The position numbers were made by a program, and so were the translations under genes. A DNA stretch of 51,902 nt from an uncultured Paraprevotella sp. Lineage in GTDB: Bacteria > Bacteroidota > Bacteroidia > Bacteroidales > Bacteroidaceae. Under the pieces are notes generated by a model that saw nothing but the letters and a program-made list of their open reading frames with translations, did not search any database and was not told where the DNA came from. The stretch covers positions 1 through 51,902 of the forward strand of contig CAMWUI010000019.1 in assembly GCA_947177395.1 (NCBI GenBank), given 5' to 3'. Position 1 is the stretch's first letter. The number at the start of each line of letters is the position of its first letter. Shown here one piece after another: positions 6,776-16,490 of the stretch.

Positions 6776-9700
6776 ATGGCACAGTATAGCACAATAGCAG
6801 AGTCCAACAATTTTATAGTACTTGATGAGTACGACAAAAGTTGTGTGGCGTGCGAACCTTCCGCTGTTTATCAGACAGAGGCATCGTTGGAGCGTGAGTT
6901 TATCCAGGACTTGAGAAATCTGGGATATGACTATCTCCCTGACCTTACTACACCGGAGGCATTACTTGATAACATAAGAGAGCAACTCCAGCATCTAAAT
7001 AATGTCACTTTTACTGATAGCGAATGGAAGCGGTATGTGGAAGAATATCTGGATAAGCCAAGTGACTCTCTTGTTGAGAAAACAAGAAAATTGCAGGATA
7101 ACCATATCTATGACTTTGTTTTTGATGACGGCCATATAAAGAACATCTATTTGGTGGACAAACGGAATCTGACCAGAAACAAGGTGCAGGTTATATCTCA
7201 GTTTACCCAGGAGGGGCAGCATGCCAACCGCTATGATGTAACAATCTTGGTGAACGGATTGCCTTTGGTTCAGGTAGAGTTGAAGAAGCGAGGTGTGGCA
7301 ATAAGAGAAGCCTTCAATCAGGTACACCGCTATTCGAAGGAAAGTCTTAACACGAACAATTCATTATATAAATACATTCAGGTTTTTGTCATATCCAATG
7401 GCACGGACAGCCGATATTTCGCCAACACCGTAGAGCGGAACAAGAACAGTTTCGACTTTACGATGAACTGGGCCACGGCAAACAATAATTTGATTAAGGA
7501 CTTGAAGGACTTTACCGCAACATTCTTCCAGAAGAATACACTCTTGAACGTGATATTCACATACGCCGTGTTTGATACCAACAACACGCTGCTGGTGATG
7601 CGTCCCTATCAAATTGCGGCAACGGAAAGAATATTGTGGAAGATCAGAAGTTCGTATCAGGCAAAAAGGTGGTCAACGACTGACGGGGGGGGCTATGTGT
7701 GGCATACAACAGGCTCAGGCAAGACACTTACGAGTTTCAAGGCTGCAAGATTGGCGACCCAACTTGATTTTATAGACAAGGTGTTTTTTGTGGTTGACAG
7801 AAAAGACCTTGACCACCAAACGATGAAAGAATATCAGCGATTCTCTCCAGACAGCGTTAATGGTTCGGAAAGTACTGCGGGATTGAAACGAAACATAGAC
7901 AAAGACGATAATAAAATCATTGTTACAACGATTCAAAAGCTGAATAATCTGATGAAGAGCAAGGACGATTTGCCCATTTATCAGAAACAGGTGGTCTTTA
8001 TCTTTGACGAAGCACATCGCTCGCAGTTTGGTGAAGCCCAAAAGCAGTTGAAGAAGAAGTTTAAGAAATACTATCAGTTCGGATTTACCGGTACCCCCAT
8101 CTTCCCCGAAAATGCACATGGTTCAGAAACTACGGCAAATGTATTCGGAAGGGAACTGCACTCGTATGTCATTACGGATGCTATCCGCGACGAAAAGGTG
8201 TTGAAGTTCAAGGTGGATTATAATGATGTCCGACCACGATTCAAAGGAATAGAGACAGAGCGAGATGAGGAAAAACTGAGTGCGGCGGAAAACAAGTCGG
8301 CATTGCTTCACCCTGAGCGTATCAAAGAAATATCCCAATACATATTGGACAACTTTAGGATAAAGACGCACAGAAGCCTTGGGGCAAACAAGGGTTTTAA
8401 CGCAATGTTTGCCGTTAGCAGTGTGGATGCTGCCAAGTGCTATTATGAGGAACTGAACAGGCTACAGAAAGACTCCGACAAGCGATTAAAGATAGCAACC
8501 ATTTTCTCTTTTGCTGCAAATGAGGAGCAAACCGCAATTGGTGACATTCTGGACGAAAACTTCGAGCCGACGGCAATGAACGTGAGTGCCAAGGAATTCT
8601 TGACGAATGCCATCAACGACTATAATGCGATGTTCAAAACAAATTATGGGGTTGACAGCAGAGAGTTTCAGAATTACTATAGGGATTTGGCAAAAAAGGT
8701 TAAGAATAAAGATATTGACCTTGTGATTGTTGTCGGAATGTTCCTGACCGGTTTTGACGCACCAACCTTAAACACGCTGTTTGTCGATAAGAATCTTCGT
8801 TACCACGGTCTGATTCAGGCGTTCTCTCGAACAAACCGAATATTCGATGCTACCAAGACATTTGGCAATATCGTTACCTTCAGAGACTTGGAGCAGCACA
8901 CTATTGATGCTATAACGTTATTTGGTGACAGCAATACCAGAAATGTAGTGCTGGAAAGAAGCTACAAGGAGTATTTAGAAGGATTTAAGGATGTCACTTC
9001 AGGAGAAGTTCGCAGGGGGTATGTTGAAATCGTAAAAGAGTTGAACGAAAGATTTCCCGATGTTGATAGGATAGAGACGGAGCAAGAGGAAAAAGAATTC
9101 GTCAAATTGTTTGGCGAGTACCTGAAAATAGAGAACATCCTGCAGAACTATGACGAATATACACACCTCAAGGCATTGCAGGCAATAGACTTGAATGACC
9201 CCGATGCTGTCGAGGAGTTCAAAAGCACTCACTATGTGACAGATGAGGATATTAAGGAAATGCGACGAGTAGAAGTGTTGGCAGAACGGAAAGTTCAGGA
9301 TTACAAATCTACGTACAACGATATTAGAGATTGGCTAAGATGTCAGAAAGAAGGTGCCGCAACAGAACAGTCTAAGATTGACTGGGACGATGTAGTTTTT
9401 GAGATTGACCTGCTCAAATCTCAGGAAATCAACCTTGACTACATTCTTGAATTGATTTTTGAACACAATAAGAAGATAAAGGACAAGTCGTCTTTAATAG
9501 CTGAAATACGTGGAGTCATTCGGGCAAGTGTTGGCAATAGGGCAAAAGAGAGCCTTATTGTGGATTTCATTAACGAGACAAACTTAGATGCCATGACGGA
9601 CAAAGCAAACATCATTGAGTCGTTCTTTGAATATGCACAACGCAAGCAGAAACAGGAGGCTGCCGATTTAATTACGTCAGAAAACCTAAATGAGGAAGAT

Positions 9701-9883
9701 GCAAAGCGGTACATCACAGTTTCCTTAAAACGTGAGTATGTCAGTGAGAACGGAACAGATTTTAATAAGATTCTACCAAAGATGAGTCCATTGAATTCTA
9801 TGTACCTGCCTAAGAAACATAAGGTGTTTCAACTGATTGCTGCTTTTGTCGAGAAATTCAAGGGTGTAGGAGGACAATTATAA
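6776..9883 (+). CDS. hsdR: Type IC restriction-modification motor and nuclease subunit HsdR
   Basis: HsdR translocates DNA with ATP and cuts unmethylated targets when bound to the M2S core. Its 1035 residues match EcoR124I HsdR (1038). The N-terminal PD-(D/E)XK site is D154, E168, K170 in the segment [10 protein letters not shown] to VQVELKKRG. The SF2 helicase part has Walker A TTGSGKT at 311-317, DEAH at 411-414, FTGTP as motif III, and [12 protein letters not shown] further on. The C-terminal helical region that binds the methylase core covers about 850-1035. The ATG follows the prrC stop by 11 bp, so hsdM to hsdR are probably one transcript. No frameshift or missing motif was found; restriction ability then depends on the state of hsdS. 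Confidence 0.97.
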   Translation: MAQYSTIAESNNFIVLDEYDKSCVACEPSAVYQTEASLEREFIQDLRNLGYDYLPDLTTPEALLDNIREQLQHLNNVTFTDSEWKRYVEEYLDKPSDSLVEKTRKLQDNHIYDFVFDDGHIKNIYLVDKRNLTRNKVQVISQFTQEGQHANRYDVTILVNGLPLVQVELKKRGVAIREAFNQVHRYSKESLNTNNSLYKYIQVFVISNGTDSRYFANTVERNKNSFDFTMNWATANNNLIKDLKDFTATFFQKNTLLNVIFTYAVFDTNNTLLVMRPYQIAATERILWKIRSSYQAKRWSTTDGGGYVWHTTGSGKTLTSFKAARLATQLDFIDKVFFVVDRKDLDHQTMKEYQRFSPDSVNGSESTAGLKRNIDKDDNKIIVTTIQKLNNLMKSKDDLPIYQKQVVFIFDEAHRSQFGEAQKQLKKKFKKYYQFGFTGTPIFPENAHGSETTANVFGRELHSYVITDAIRDEKVLKFKVDYNDVRPRFKGIETERDEEKLSAAENKSALLHPERIKEISQYILDNFRIKTHRSLGANKGFNAMFAVSSVDAAKCYYEELNRLQKDSDKRLKIATIFSFAANEEQTAIGDILDENFEPTAMNVSAKEFLTNAINDYNAMFKTNYGVDSREFQNYYRDLAKKVKNKDIDLVIVVGMFLTGFDAPTLNTLFVDKNLRYHGLIQAFSRTNRIFDATKTFGNIVTFRDLEQHTIDAITLFGDSNTRNVVLERSYKEYLEGFKDVTSGEVRRGYVEIVKELNERFPDVDRIETEQEEKEFVKLFGEYLKIENILQNYDEYTHLKALQAIDLNDPDAVEEFKSTHYVTDEDIKEMRRVEVLAERKVQDYKSTYNDIRDWLRCQKEGAATEQSKIDWDDVVFEIDLLKSQEINLDYILELIFEHNKKIKDKSSLIAEIRGVIRASVGNRAKESLIVDFINETNLDAMTDKANIIESFFEYAQRKQKQEAADLITSENLNEEDAKRYITVSLKREYVSENGTDFNKILPKMSPLNSMYLPKKHKVFQLIAAFVEKFKGVGGQL

Positions 9884-9914
9884 ATTTATTATGGACACAT
9901 TGTTTAAAAGCCCC

Positions 9915-10072
9915 ATGGAAAACAACAAAAGAATCATCTGTACGATAACGAGATAACGCGGGTGTCTGTACGTTTTGCCAAGGAGGCTTTGTAGCTTACA
10001 TAAAAGCAGTTGGCAAAGATTTACGGATAGTGCTTCAGCAAGTCTGCCTCAGACACACTTACTGAAACACTA
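9915..10072 (+). pseudogene. Decayed RhuM-family gene after hsdR
   Basis: RhuM proteins are frequently encoded in or beside type I restriction loci. An ATG at 9915 reads MENNKRII; after one frameshift near 9936 the frame reads LYDNEITRVSVRFAKEAL, then TAG, LT, TAA and KQLAKIYG. If the TAG at 9992 were TGG and the TAA at 10001 were CAA, this would read LWLTQKQLAKIYG, the conserved start of RhuM (VRF..E.LWLTQ.Q.A.L.G). More stops follow, and only about 50 codons of the usual 300 or so remain. An ATG at 9891 could be the original start. The match is by memory of the family. Confidence 0.6.
9974..10017. repeat. Inverted repeat TTTGCCAA / TTGGCAAA
   Basis: Eight-base arms at 9974-9981 and 10010-10017 with a 28-base loop. 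It falls within the RhuM-like remnant, so it may be chance. No T run follows. Confidence 0.35.
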
Positions 10073-10110
10073 CCATTTCCCTTATTTTTATAAGACTTTT
10101 AAACCGATTC

Positions 10111-10141
10111 TTTCAAGAAAGAAAGAAAATACGTAACTTCG
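10111..10141 (+). promoter_or_regulatory. Promoter of the oadGAB operon
   Basis: TTTC (10111-10114) and TAACTTCG (10134-10141) with 19 bp between them match the Bacteroidetes -33/-7 pattern TTTG-N19-21-TAnnTTTG with one mismatch in each box. The leader to the oadG ATG would be about 60 bases. Confidence 0.55.
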
Positions 10142-10209
10142 CACGGGCAAAATAAGCCACGACATAATTTAAGGTAAAAGAAACTATCATATAAAAACTA
10201 AATAAGAGA

Positions 10210-10473
10210 ATGGAGAATATAGGTATTGCACTGCAACTCATGGTTGTGGGTATGGCTACGGTTTTCATTATCCTGATGATCGTCATCCAGTTGGGCAAGC
10301 TACTGATCGGTATCGTGAACAAGGTGGCCCCGGAAGAGGCGCAGGCCCCTGCACGGCAGACCAAAGCTGCAGCACCGACGGCCGTAGACGCTCAGACGAT
10401 GGCCGTGATACAGGCGGTCGTAGGACAAATCACAGGCGGCAAGGGCGCCGTGAAGAACGTGGAAAGAGTATAA
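10210..10473 (+). CDS. oadG: OadG-type gamma subunit of a sodium-pumping decarboxylase
   Basis: Small membrane subunit (87 residues) that in oxaloacetate decarboxylase joins the cytoplasmic alpha subunit to the membrane beta subunit. One transmembrane helix is seen at about residues 9-35 (MVVGMATVFIILMIVIQLG), followed by a proline- and alanine-rich linker typical of gamma subunits and a short hydrophilic C-terminus. It is the first gene of the oadG-oadA-oadB operon, 37 bp ahead of oadA. The identification rests mainly on length, topology and operon context. Confidence 0.88.
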   Translation: MENIGIALQLMVVGMATVFIILMIVIQLGKLLIGIVNKVAPEEAQAPARQTKAAAPTAVDAQTMAVIQAVVGQITGGKGAVKNVERV

Positions 10474-10510
10474 CATGAACACAGTTTGAAATTTAAAGTA
10501 AAAAGATACA

Positions 10511-12361
10511 ATGGAAAGAAAAGAAGTAAAATTCAGTCTGGTATTTCGTGATATGTGGCAAAGCGCAGGAAAATACGTCCCGCGTGTAGACCAGTTGGTC
10601 AAAGTAGCCCCCGCCATCATCCGGATGGGATGTTTCGACCGTGTGGAAACCAATGGTGGAGGTTTCGAGCAGGTGAACCTGCTGTTCGGCGAGAACCCTA
10701 ACAACGCTGTACGCCAATGGACCAAGCCGTTTCATGAAGCTGGCATTCAGACACACATGCTTGACCGTGCCCTCAACGGCCTGCGCATGAGTCCTGTCCC
10801 GGCTGACGTGCGCCGCCTGTTCTACAAGGTGAAGAAAGCGCAGGGTACGGACATCACCCGCACATTCTGCGGACTGAACGACATACGCAATATCGCCCCC
10901 AGCATCACATACGCCAAAGAAGCCGGCATGATTTCCCAATGCAGCCTCTGCATCACCCACTCTCCCATCCACACGGTAGAGTATTACGTGAACCTTGCCA
11001 AGCAACTCATCGATCTGGGTGCTGATGAAATCTGCCTCAAAGACATGGCGGGCATCGGCCGTCCCGAAACACTCGGCCAGATCTGTGCCGGCATCAAAGC
11101 ATACAAACAGGACATTGTCATACAGTATCACTCCCATGCCGGCCCCGGCTTCAATATGGCTTCCATCCTGGAAGTCTGCAAAAACGGATGCGACTATGTG
11201 GACACGGGTATGGCTCCGCTTTCGTGGGGAACGGGACACGCCGACATCCTGGCCGTACAGGCTATGCTGAAGGACGCAGGATTCAAAGTGAAGGAAATCA
11301 ACATGGCCGCCTATATGGAGGTGCGTACGCAAATACAGGAGATGATGGACGATTTCCTCGGCCTGTACTGCAACCCGCTGAACCGCATCAACAACTCCCT
11401 GCTCATCGCTCCCGGACTGCCCGGCGGCATGATGGGCTCACTGATGGCCGACCTGGAGAGCAACCTGGAATCCCTCAACAAATGGAAAAAGAAACACGGG
11501 GAGAAGGAGTTGTCGGAGGACGACTTGCTCGTAAAACTGTTTGACGAAGTGGCCCACATCTGGCCCAAGGTGGGATATCCCTGCCTTGTGACTCCGTTCA
11601 GCCAATACGTGAAGAATCTGGCCCTGATGAATGTCATCCAGATGGAGAAGGGCAAGGAGCGCTGGAGCATGATTGCCGACGACATCTGGGATATGATTCT
11701 GGGCAAGGCCGGCCGTCTGCCGGGCGAAGTGGCTCCGGAACTCAAGCAACTGGCCGCCGAACAGGGTCGCTTGTTCTCCGACACGGACCCGCAGTCCAAC
11801 TATCCCGACGAACTGGACAAGTACCGCAAGCTCATGGCCGAAAAAGGTTGGGAGACGGGACAGGATGACGAAGAGCTGTTCGAATACGCCATGCACCCGT
11901 CTCAGTATGAAGCATACAAGAGCGGCAAAGCGAAGAGCGACTTCCTGGCCGATGTGGAAAAGCGTCGTGCCGAGGCTCAGGCGCCGGCCGCCGGTGCGGC
12001 TCCCGCACAGCCCTCTACCGTAACCGTCACTGTAAACGGACAGCAATACAAAGTGGACATCGCTTACGGCGAAGTTCCCGCCACACAGACGGCCGCCACA
12101 ACGGCACAACCGGTTGCCGCCGGCGAGGGCGAAGACATCCTCGCTCCACTGGAGGGCAAATTCTTCCGCGTGAAGAATGCACAGGAAACAGCCAAGAACG
12201 TGGGCGACACGGTGAAAGCCGGAGACATCCTGGGCTATATCGAGGCGATGAAAACCTACAATGCCATCCGTGCCGAATTCGACGGAACCCTTACCGCAAT
12301 CCTGGTAAACTCGGGCGATGCCGTGGAAGAAGATGACGTAATCATGAAAATCGCGAAGTAA
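10511..12361 (+). CDS. oadA: Biotin-dependent carboxyltransferase, oxaloacetate decarboxylase alpha-like
   Basis: Transfers a carboxyl group from a keto acid, probably oxaloacetate, to its own biotin; the membrane subunit then decarboxylates carboxybiotin and exports sodium. The protein has 616 residues: a TIM-barrel carboxyltransferase domain (about 1-300) with CLKDMAG and YHSHAGPGF, which keeps the two metal-binding histidines; a conserved carboxylase domain with VTPFSQ; an alanine- and proline-rich linker (about 488-500); and a C-terminal biotinyl domain. The biotin site is EAMKT with K581, not the usual EAMKM. The metal loop also differs from the common HTHDTSG. These differences leave the substrate less certain than the reaction type. 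It sits between the gamma and beta subunit genes. Confidence 0.9.
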   Translation: MERKEVKFSLVFRDMWQSAGKYVPRVDQLVKVAPAIIRMGCFDRVETNGGGFEQVNLLFGENPNNAVRQWTKPFHEAGIQTHMLDRALNGLRMSPVPADVRRLFYKVKKAQGTDITRTFCGLNDIRNIAPSITYAKEAGMISQCSLCITHSPIHTVEYYVNLAKQLIDLGADEICLKDMAGIGRPETLGQICAGIKAYKQDIVIQYHSHAGPGFNMASILEVCKNGCDYVDTGMAPLSWGTGHADILAVQAMLKDAGFKVKEINMAAYMEVRTQIQEMMDDFLGLYCNPLNRINNSLLIAPGLPGGMMGSLMADLESNLESLNKWKKKHGEKELSEDDLLVKLFDEVAHIWPKVGYPCLVTPFSQYVKNLALMNVIQMEKGKERWSMIADDIWDMILGKAGRLPGEVAPELKQLAAEQGRLFSDTDPQSNYPDELDKYRKLMAEKGWETGQDDEELFEYAMHPSQYEAYKSGKAKSDFLADVEKRRAEAQAPAAGAAPAQPSTVTVTVNGQQYKVDIAYGEVPATQTAATTAQPVAAGEGEDILAPLEGKFFRVKNAQETAKNVGDTVKAGDILGYIEAMKTYNAIRAEFDGTLTAILVNSGDAVEEDDVIMKIAK

Positions 12362-12366
12362 GAGCC

Positions 12367-13614
12367 ATGGAACAGTTAATGGAAATTTTGAACAAGCTGT
12401 ATCAGATGACGGCTTTCAGCAATATCATCGCCGACCCGTCATTCCTGATCATGTATGCCTTGGCGTTCGTATTGCTATATCTCGGCATCGTGAAAAAGTA
12501 TGAACCGCTGTTGCTCATCCCCATCGCTTTCGGTGTGTTGCTGGCCAACTTTCCCGGAGGTGAAATGGGAGTCATACAGGCTGACTCGGAAGGATATGTG
12601 ACATTGGCCAACGGAACGAAGAAAGTAATCTGGGACATGCCTTTGCATGACATCGCGCATGAGCTGGGACTGATGAACTTCCTTTATTATATGCTCATCA
12701 AGACGGGCTTCCTGCCCCCTGTCATCTTCATGGGGGTGGGCGCACTGACGGACTTCGGTCCGATGTTGCGCAACCTGCGTCTGTCCATTTTCGGAGCCGC
12801 CGCCCAGATGGGTATCTTCACCGTTCTGCTGGTGGCCATCCTGATGGGATTCACGCCCAAGGAAGCTGCCTCACTGGGTATCATCGGCGGTGCCGACGGT
12901 CCCACGGCTATCTTCACCACCATCAAACTGGCTCCTCATCTGCTGGGTCCCATCGCCATTGCGGCTTATTCCTACATGGCGCTGGTTCCGGTCATCATCC
13001 CGCTGGTAGTACGGTTCACCTGCACAAAGAAGGAACTGAAAATTAACATGAAAGAACAGGAGAAACTGCATCCGTCCAACACGGAAATCAAGAACCTACG
13101 CGTACTGAAGATTATCTTCCCCATCGCCGTGACCACCGTCGTGGCACTGTTCGTACCTACGGCAGTTCCCTTGGTCGGCATGCTCATGTTCGGTAACCTC
13201 ATCAAGGAAATCGGTTCTGACACGTCCCGTCTGTTCGATGCGGCATCCAACTCCATCATGAATGCGGCAACCATCTTTCTGGGACTTTGCGTGGGCGGCA
13301 CTATGACGGCAGAGGCATTCCTCAACCTGACCACCATCGGTATCGTCATCGGAGGTTTCCTCGCCTTTGCCTTGTCCATCGCCTCTGGCGTATTCATGGT
13401 AAAACTGTTCAACCTGTTCTCCAAAAAGAAAATCAATCCGCTGATCGGCGCCACGGGACTGAGTGCCGTACCTATGGCCAGCCGTGTGTGCAACGAGATC
13501 GCCACCAAGTACGACCCGAAGAACCATGTGCTGAACTATTGCATGGCTTCCAACATATCGGGTGTCATCGGTTCGGCTGTAGCTGCCGGCGTACTGATTT
13601 CGTTCTTAGGATAA
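12367..13614 (+). CDS. oadB: Sodium-translocating decarboxylase beta subunit OadB
   Basis: Integral membrane subunit (415 residues) that decarboxylates carboxybiotin and pumps sodium outward. It is strongly hydrophobic with about nine to eleven predicted membrane segments and carries family signatures: MGVGALTDFGPMLRN near 121-135, GIIGGADGPTAIF near 173-185 and GATGLSAVPMASRV near 359-372. The gene starts 5 bp after the oadA stop, so translation is probably coupled, and a strong terminator follows. Known homologues act in fermentation of citrate, succinate or amino acids and generate a sodium gradient. Confidence 0.95.
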   Translation: MEQLMEILNKLYQMTAFSNIIADPSFLIMYALAFVLLYLGIVKKYEPLLLIPIAFGVLLANFPGGEMGVIQADSEGYVTLANGTKKVIWDMPLHDIAHELGLMNFLYYMLIKTGFLPPVIFMGVGALTDFGPMLRNLRLSIFGAAAQMGIFTVLLVAILMGFTPKEAASLGIIGGADGPTAIFTTIKLAPHLLGPIAIAAYSYMALVPVIIPLVVRFTCTKKELKINMKEQEKLHPSNTEIKNLRVLKIIFPIAVTTVVALFVPTAVPLVGMLMFGNLIKEIGSDTSRLFDAASNSIMNAATIFLGLCVGGTMTAEAFLNLTTIGIVIGGFLAFALSIASGVFMVKLFNLFSKKKINPLIGATGLSAVPMASRVCNEIATKYDPKNHVLNYCMASNISGVIGSAVAAGVLISFLG

Positions 13615-13617
13615 AAG

Positions 13618-13690
13618 GACATATCCCATATAAAAACCGCTATGGCCGCCCTGCCCTTGCAGGTACTCCCATAGCGGTTTTTGTATGTCC
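13618..13690 (+). terminator. Intrinsic terminator of the oad operon
   Basis: AAAAACCGCTATGG (13632-13645) pairs with CCATAGCGGTTTTT (13669-13682). An outer pair GGACATA (13618-13624) and TATGTCC (13684-13690) extends the stem. The T-rich arm ends the hairpin, 3 bp or more after the oadB stop. Confidence 0.88.
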
Positions 13691-13722
13691 GCATCGCTTG
13701 GCGCGATGATACTAAAACTGTA

Positions 13723-13784
13723 GGTTACAACCAACACTTTTTTGTGTTTTTTGTTGGTTACAACCAACACTTTTGATATATTTG
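13723..13784 (+). promoter_or_regulatory. Promoter with repeated GGTTACAACC operator-like sites
   Basis: GGTTACAACCAACACTTTT is present twice (13723-13741 and 13756-13774), with a partial third copy at 13789-13798. The second copy forms the dyad GTTGGTT-AC-AACCAAC (13753-13768). A -7 box TATATTTG (13777-13784) follows; TTTG at 13750-13753 could be the -33 box at 23 bp spacing. The dyad lies between the two boxes, where a bound repressor would block transcription. Confidence 0.6.
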
Positions 13785-13807
13785 CATCGGTTACAACATA
13801 CAGAATC

Positions 13808-15010
13808 GTGGATACACTCTTTGCCCGGCACGACAGACAGATTAAGTCTGCATCACTGAAATTCATACGCAGCTACATGACAAGCATCAACTGGACAACC
13901 CGCCTGCTGGCCATCCGTGGAGCCCGAGGCATTGGAAAAACCACCCTGATGCTGCAATACATCAAGCAGAATTACAAAGCATTGGACAGACAGGTGCTGT
14001 TTTGTTCCCTGGATTCCGTATACTTCTCCACACACACCATCTTAGAACTGGCAGACCGGTTTTATAAGATGGGAGGCAAACATTTGTTTTTGGACGAAGT
14101 GCACAAATACGCCAACTGGAGCCAAGAAATAAAAGAAGTATATGATGCCTACCCCGACATGCGCATCGTGCTCAGCGGTTCTTCTGCCCTGAAACTGCAA
14201 CAGGGCGATGCCGACCTGTCACGCCGCTGCGTGAACTACGACATGCAAGGACTCTCGTTCCGCGAATACCTGGGTATCTATGCCAAAGTCAACATACCTG
14301 TTTTCTTATTGGAAGACATCCTGCACCATCCGTCCGACTTATGCGCCGCCGTTTATGACAAATGCCGGCCGCTACAACATTTTCAGCAATACCTCCGCTA
14401 TGGGTATTATCCGTTTTATCTGGACAATTCGACTGATTATTACACTCTGATAGACCAAGTGGCGGGCTTTATCATAGAAACGGAACTTCCCCTGTTATGC
14501 AAAGTGGATCCGGCCAATACCAGAAAAATCAAAGCATTGCTGAACGTATTGGCCATGAACGTGCCTTACCAGCTTGACATGACCAAATTAGCCGGCATGA
14601 TCCAAGTGATACGCACCACAGTACAGGAATACCTGCAACACCTACAGTCCGCCCGCCTGCTCAACCTGCTCTACAGCGACCTTATCTCGGTCAAGAAAAT
14701 GCAGAAGCCCGACAAGATTTACTTGGAGAATCCCAATCTGCTCTATGCCCTCTCTCCCGTAAAGGAGCCGCATATCGGCACGGTAAGGGAATGCTTCGCC
14801 GTCAACCAACTGTCAGCCTCCCATATCGTGGAATATGGGAAAGCGAACGGCGACTTCAAAGTCGACAGCCGCTATGTATTGGAGATTGGCGGCGAAGACA
14901 AGACATTCAAACAGATAGCAAATATCCCGGAGTCGTACATCCTTGCCGATGACATAGAAACACCGGCAGGCAACAAGTTACCGCTTTGGGTGCTGGGCTT
15001 CCTATATTGA
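13808..15010 (+). CDS. AAA_14-type ATPase
   Basis: A P-loop ATPase of 400 residues. I chose the GTG at 13808 because the -7 box at 13777-13784 implies transcription from about 13790; the frame is open back to a TTG at 13742 inside the promoter. Walker A is RGARGIGKTT (37-46), Walker B HLFLDEVHKY with D96-E97, and VLSGSSA is the sensor segment. The C-terminal part resembles the winged-helix DUF4143-like domain of this family. These genes occur in many copies in Bacteroidetes and move often; their function is unknown. It is flanked by the oad terminator and, convergently, by the cupin gene 47 bp away. Confidence 0.85.
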   Translation: MDTLFARHDRQIKSASLKFIRSYMTSINWTTRLLAIRGARGIGKTTLMLQYIKQNYKALDRQVLFCSLDSVYFSTHTILELADRFYKMGGKHLFLDEVHKYANWSQEIKEVYDAYPDMRIVLSGSSALKLQQGDADLSRRCVNYDMQGLSFREYLGIYAKVNIPVFLLEDILHHPSDLCAAVYDKCRPLQHFQQYLRYGYYPFYLDNSTDYYTLIDQVAGFIIETELPLLCKVDPANTRKIKALLNVLAMNVPYQLDMTKLAGMIQVIRTTVQEYLQHLQSARLLNLLYSDLISVKKMQKPDKIYLENPNLLYALSPVKEPHIGTVRECFAVNQLSASHIVEYGKANGDFKVDSRYVLEIGGEDKTFKQIANIPESYILADDIETPAGNKLPLWVLGFLY

Positions 15011-15057
15011 AACGCACCCGCCATATTGCCACAGCATTCGCCCTGTATAGGCTTCGC

Positions 15058-15873
15058 TTATTTGAGTTTATCGTATTCTTCGTCGCCCACAGGTTCGAGC
15101 CATACGTTGTCCGTCTTCTCGCCGGGTACGGCGAATGCAAGATGGGCAAACCACGAGTCGCGGGCCGCACCGTGCCAATGCTTTACGTTGGCCGGAATAT
15201 GGATGACCGTACCGGGAAGGATTTCTACAGCCGGCTTGCCTTCTTCCTGATACCAACCGCGTCCGGCAACCCCGACAAGCAGCTGCCCGCCGCCCTTGTC
15301 CGCTTTATGGACATGCCAGTTGTTGCGGCAACCCGGCTCGAATGTCACGTTGGCAAAGGGTACCTGCTTGGTTGAAACCTGTGCAAGATAACTGTTTCCG
15401 ATGAAATATTTCGCATAAGCCGTGTTCGGTTCACCAATCGGGAATATCATCTCGCGCTGGAAACGGGCTTTGGCATCATCGCCTTTGATGTCGTCGTTCC
15501 ACACCTCTTTGGCAAGGCGGAAAGCGCCCCACGCCTTAGGCCATCCGGCATAGAAAGCGATATGGGTGATTATCTCCGCGGCCTCCGTGCGGGTGATTCC
15601 GTTCTTTTTCGCTTCCTGAAGATGATAAGTCAGCGAACTGTCGGTAATGCCCTGCGAGATGAGCGATGTGATTGTGACAAGACTCCGGTCGCGCAGCGAC
15701 AACAGGTCGTTGCGACTCCATACTTCCCCAAAGAGGATGTCGTCATTGAGGCGTGCGAATTCGGGTGCGAACTCTCCGAGAGCGTCGCGCCCGGCTGTCT
15801 GAACTACTTTTTGCTGTGCCATACTGTTGATTGCTAATATCAATAATAACTGTGTGAATATAAACTTCTTCAT
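15058..15873 (-). CDS. Secreted carboxymuconolactone decarboxylase-like / cupin protein
   Basis: A protein of 271 residues with a signal peptide (MKKFIFTQLLLILAINSMAQ, cleavage near residue 20). Residues about 30-130 form a carboxymuconolactone decarboxylase-like helical domain with the pattern EAAEIITHIAFYAGWP; the usual redox cysteines are absent there. Residues about 165-260 form a cupin barrel with NWHVHKADKGGGQ and HWHG as metal ligands. The pairing suggests a metal enzyme acting on a small quinone-like or aromatic compound in the periplasm, but no substrate can be named. It starts 27 bp after the acetyltransferase stop, so it is probably the second gene of that transcript and under the AraC regulator. 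Confidence 0.85.
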   Translation of the reverse strand: MKKFIFTQLLLILAINSMAQQKVVQTAGRDALGEFAPEFARLNDDILFGEVWSRNDLLSLRDRSLVTITSLISQGITDSSLTYHLQEAKKNGITRTEAAEIITHIAFYAGWPKAWGAFRLAKEVWNDDIKGDDAKARFQREMIFPIGEPNTAYAKYFIGNSYLAQVSTKQVPFANVTFEPGCRNNWHVHKADKGGGQLLVGVAGRGWYQEEGKPAVEILPGTVIHIPANVKHWHGAARDSWFAHLAFAVPGEKTDNVWLEPVGDEEYDKLK

Positions 15874-15900
15874 TGTGAGATATTCTTTTAAACTTTATTC

Positions 15901-16467
15901 TTATAGCTCTATCTTTTTGATAATTCTTGCCGGATTACCGGCTACTATGGTCATCGGCGGGACATCGCGGGTCACTACACTCTGCGCACCGACAATCGAA
16001 CCATACCCGATCTTCACCCCGGGAAGGATTGTAGAATTGATGCCAATCCATACTTTATCCTCAATCACAATCGGACGCCCGTAAGTGGCACTTCGGTTTT
16101 CCGGATCGACATCATGGTTGATGGTAATAAGATTACACTTCGGACCGATAAAGACCCCATTGCCGATGGTTATACCCCCGCGTCCGAAGATGGTACAGCA
16201 CTGCTGTATGAAGCAATCCTTTCCGATAGTCACAGGCTTGCCGTAGTCAATATAAAGAGGAGGCAAAAGCGTTGTGCTGTCATCCAGAGGTTTGCCGAGG
16301 ATTATTTCCATCAGTTCATGTACTCTTTTCTGGTCGCGAACGCTGACCGTAGCCAGCTCCTGCGCCGTCTCCATGGTCGATAATATATCATTTATCAGGA
16401 GTTCATATCCCGGTTCATTGGGTGACACCATCTCACCGCTGAGATCTTTTGCAAAAATATCATTCAT
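15901..16467 (-). CDS. Hexapeptide-repeat sugar O-acetyltransferase
   Basis: Acetyl-CoA-dependent transferase of the maltose/galactoside acetyltransferase family, 188 residues. A helical N-terminal part (about 1-60) precedes a left-handed beta-helix built from hexapeptide repeats (for example GGITIGNGVFIGPK). The catalytic histidine is probably H118 in LITINHDVDPENR. The C-terminus AGNPARIIKKIEL closes the helix as in the family. It is the first gene behind a promoter with two AraC-type sites and is followed by the cupin gene. Confidence 0.92.
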   Translation of the reverse strand: MNDIFAKDLSGEMVSPNEPGYELLINDILSTMETAQELATVSVRDQKRVHELMEIILGKPLDDSTTLLPPLYIDYGKPVTIGKDCFIQQCCTIFGRGGITIGNGVFIGPKCNLITINHDVDPENRSATYGRPIVIEDKVWIGINSTILPGVKIGYGSIVGAQSVVTRDVPPMTIVAGNPARIIKKIEL

Positions 16468-16490
16468 AACTTTTCCATTTAATTACGCTG

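Noticed and set aside
9974-10017. Inverted repeat as attachment or integron site
   Set aside because: No integrase or cassette is nearby, and the arms fall inside the RhuM-like remnant.
13742-13807. Upstream TTG start for the AAA_14 ATPase
   Set aside because: It would lie inside the promoter and operator repeats; the GTG at 13808 fits the -7 box and the family's N-terminus.
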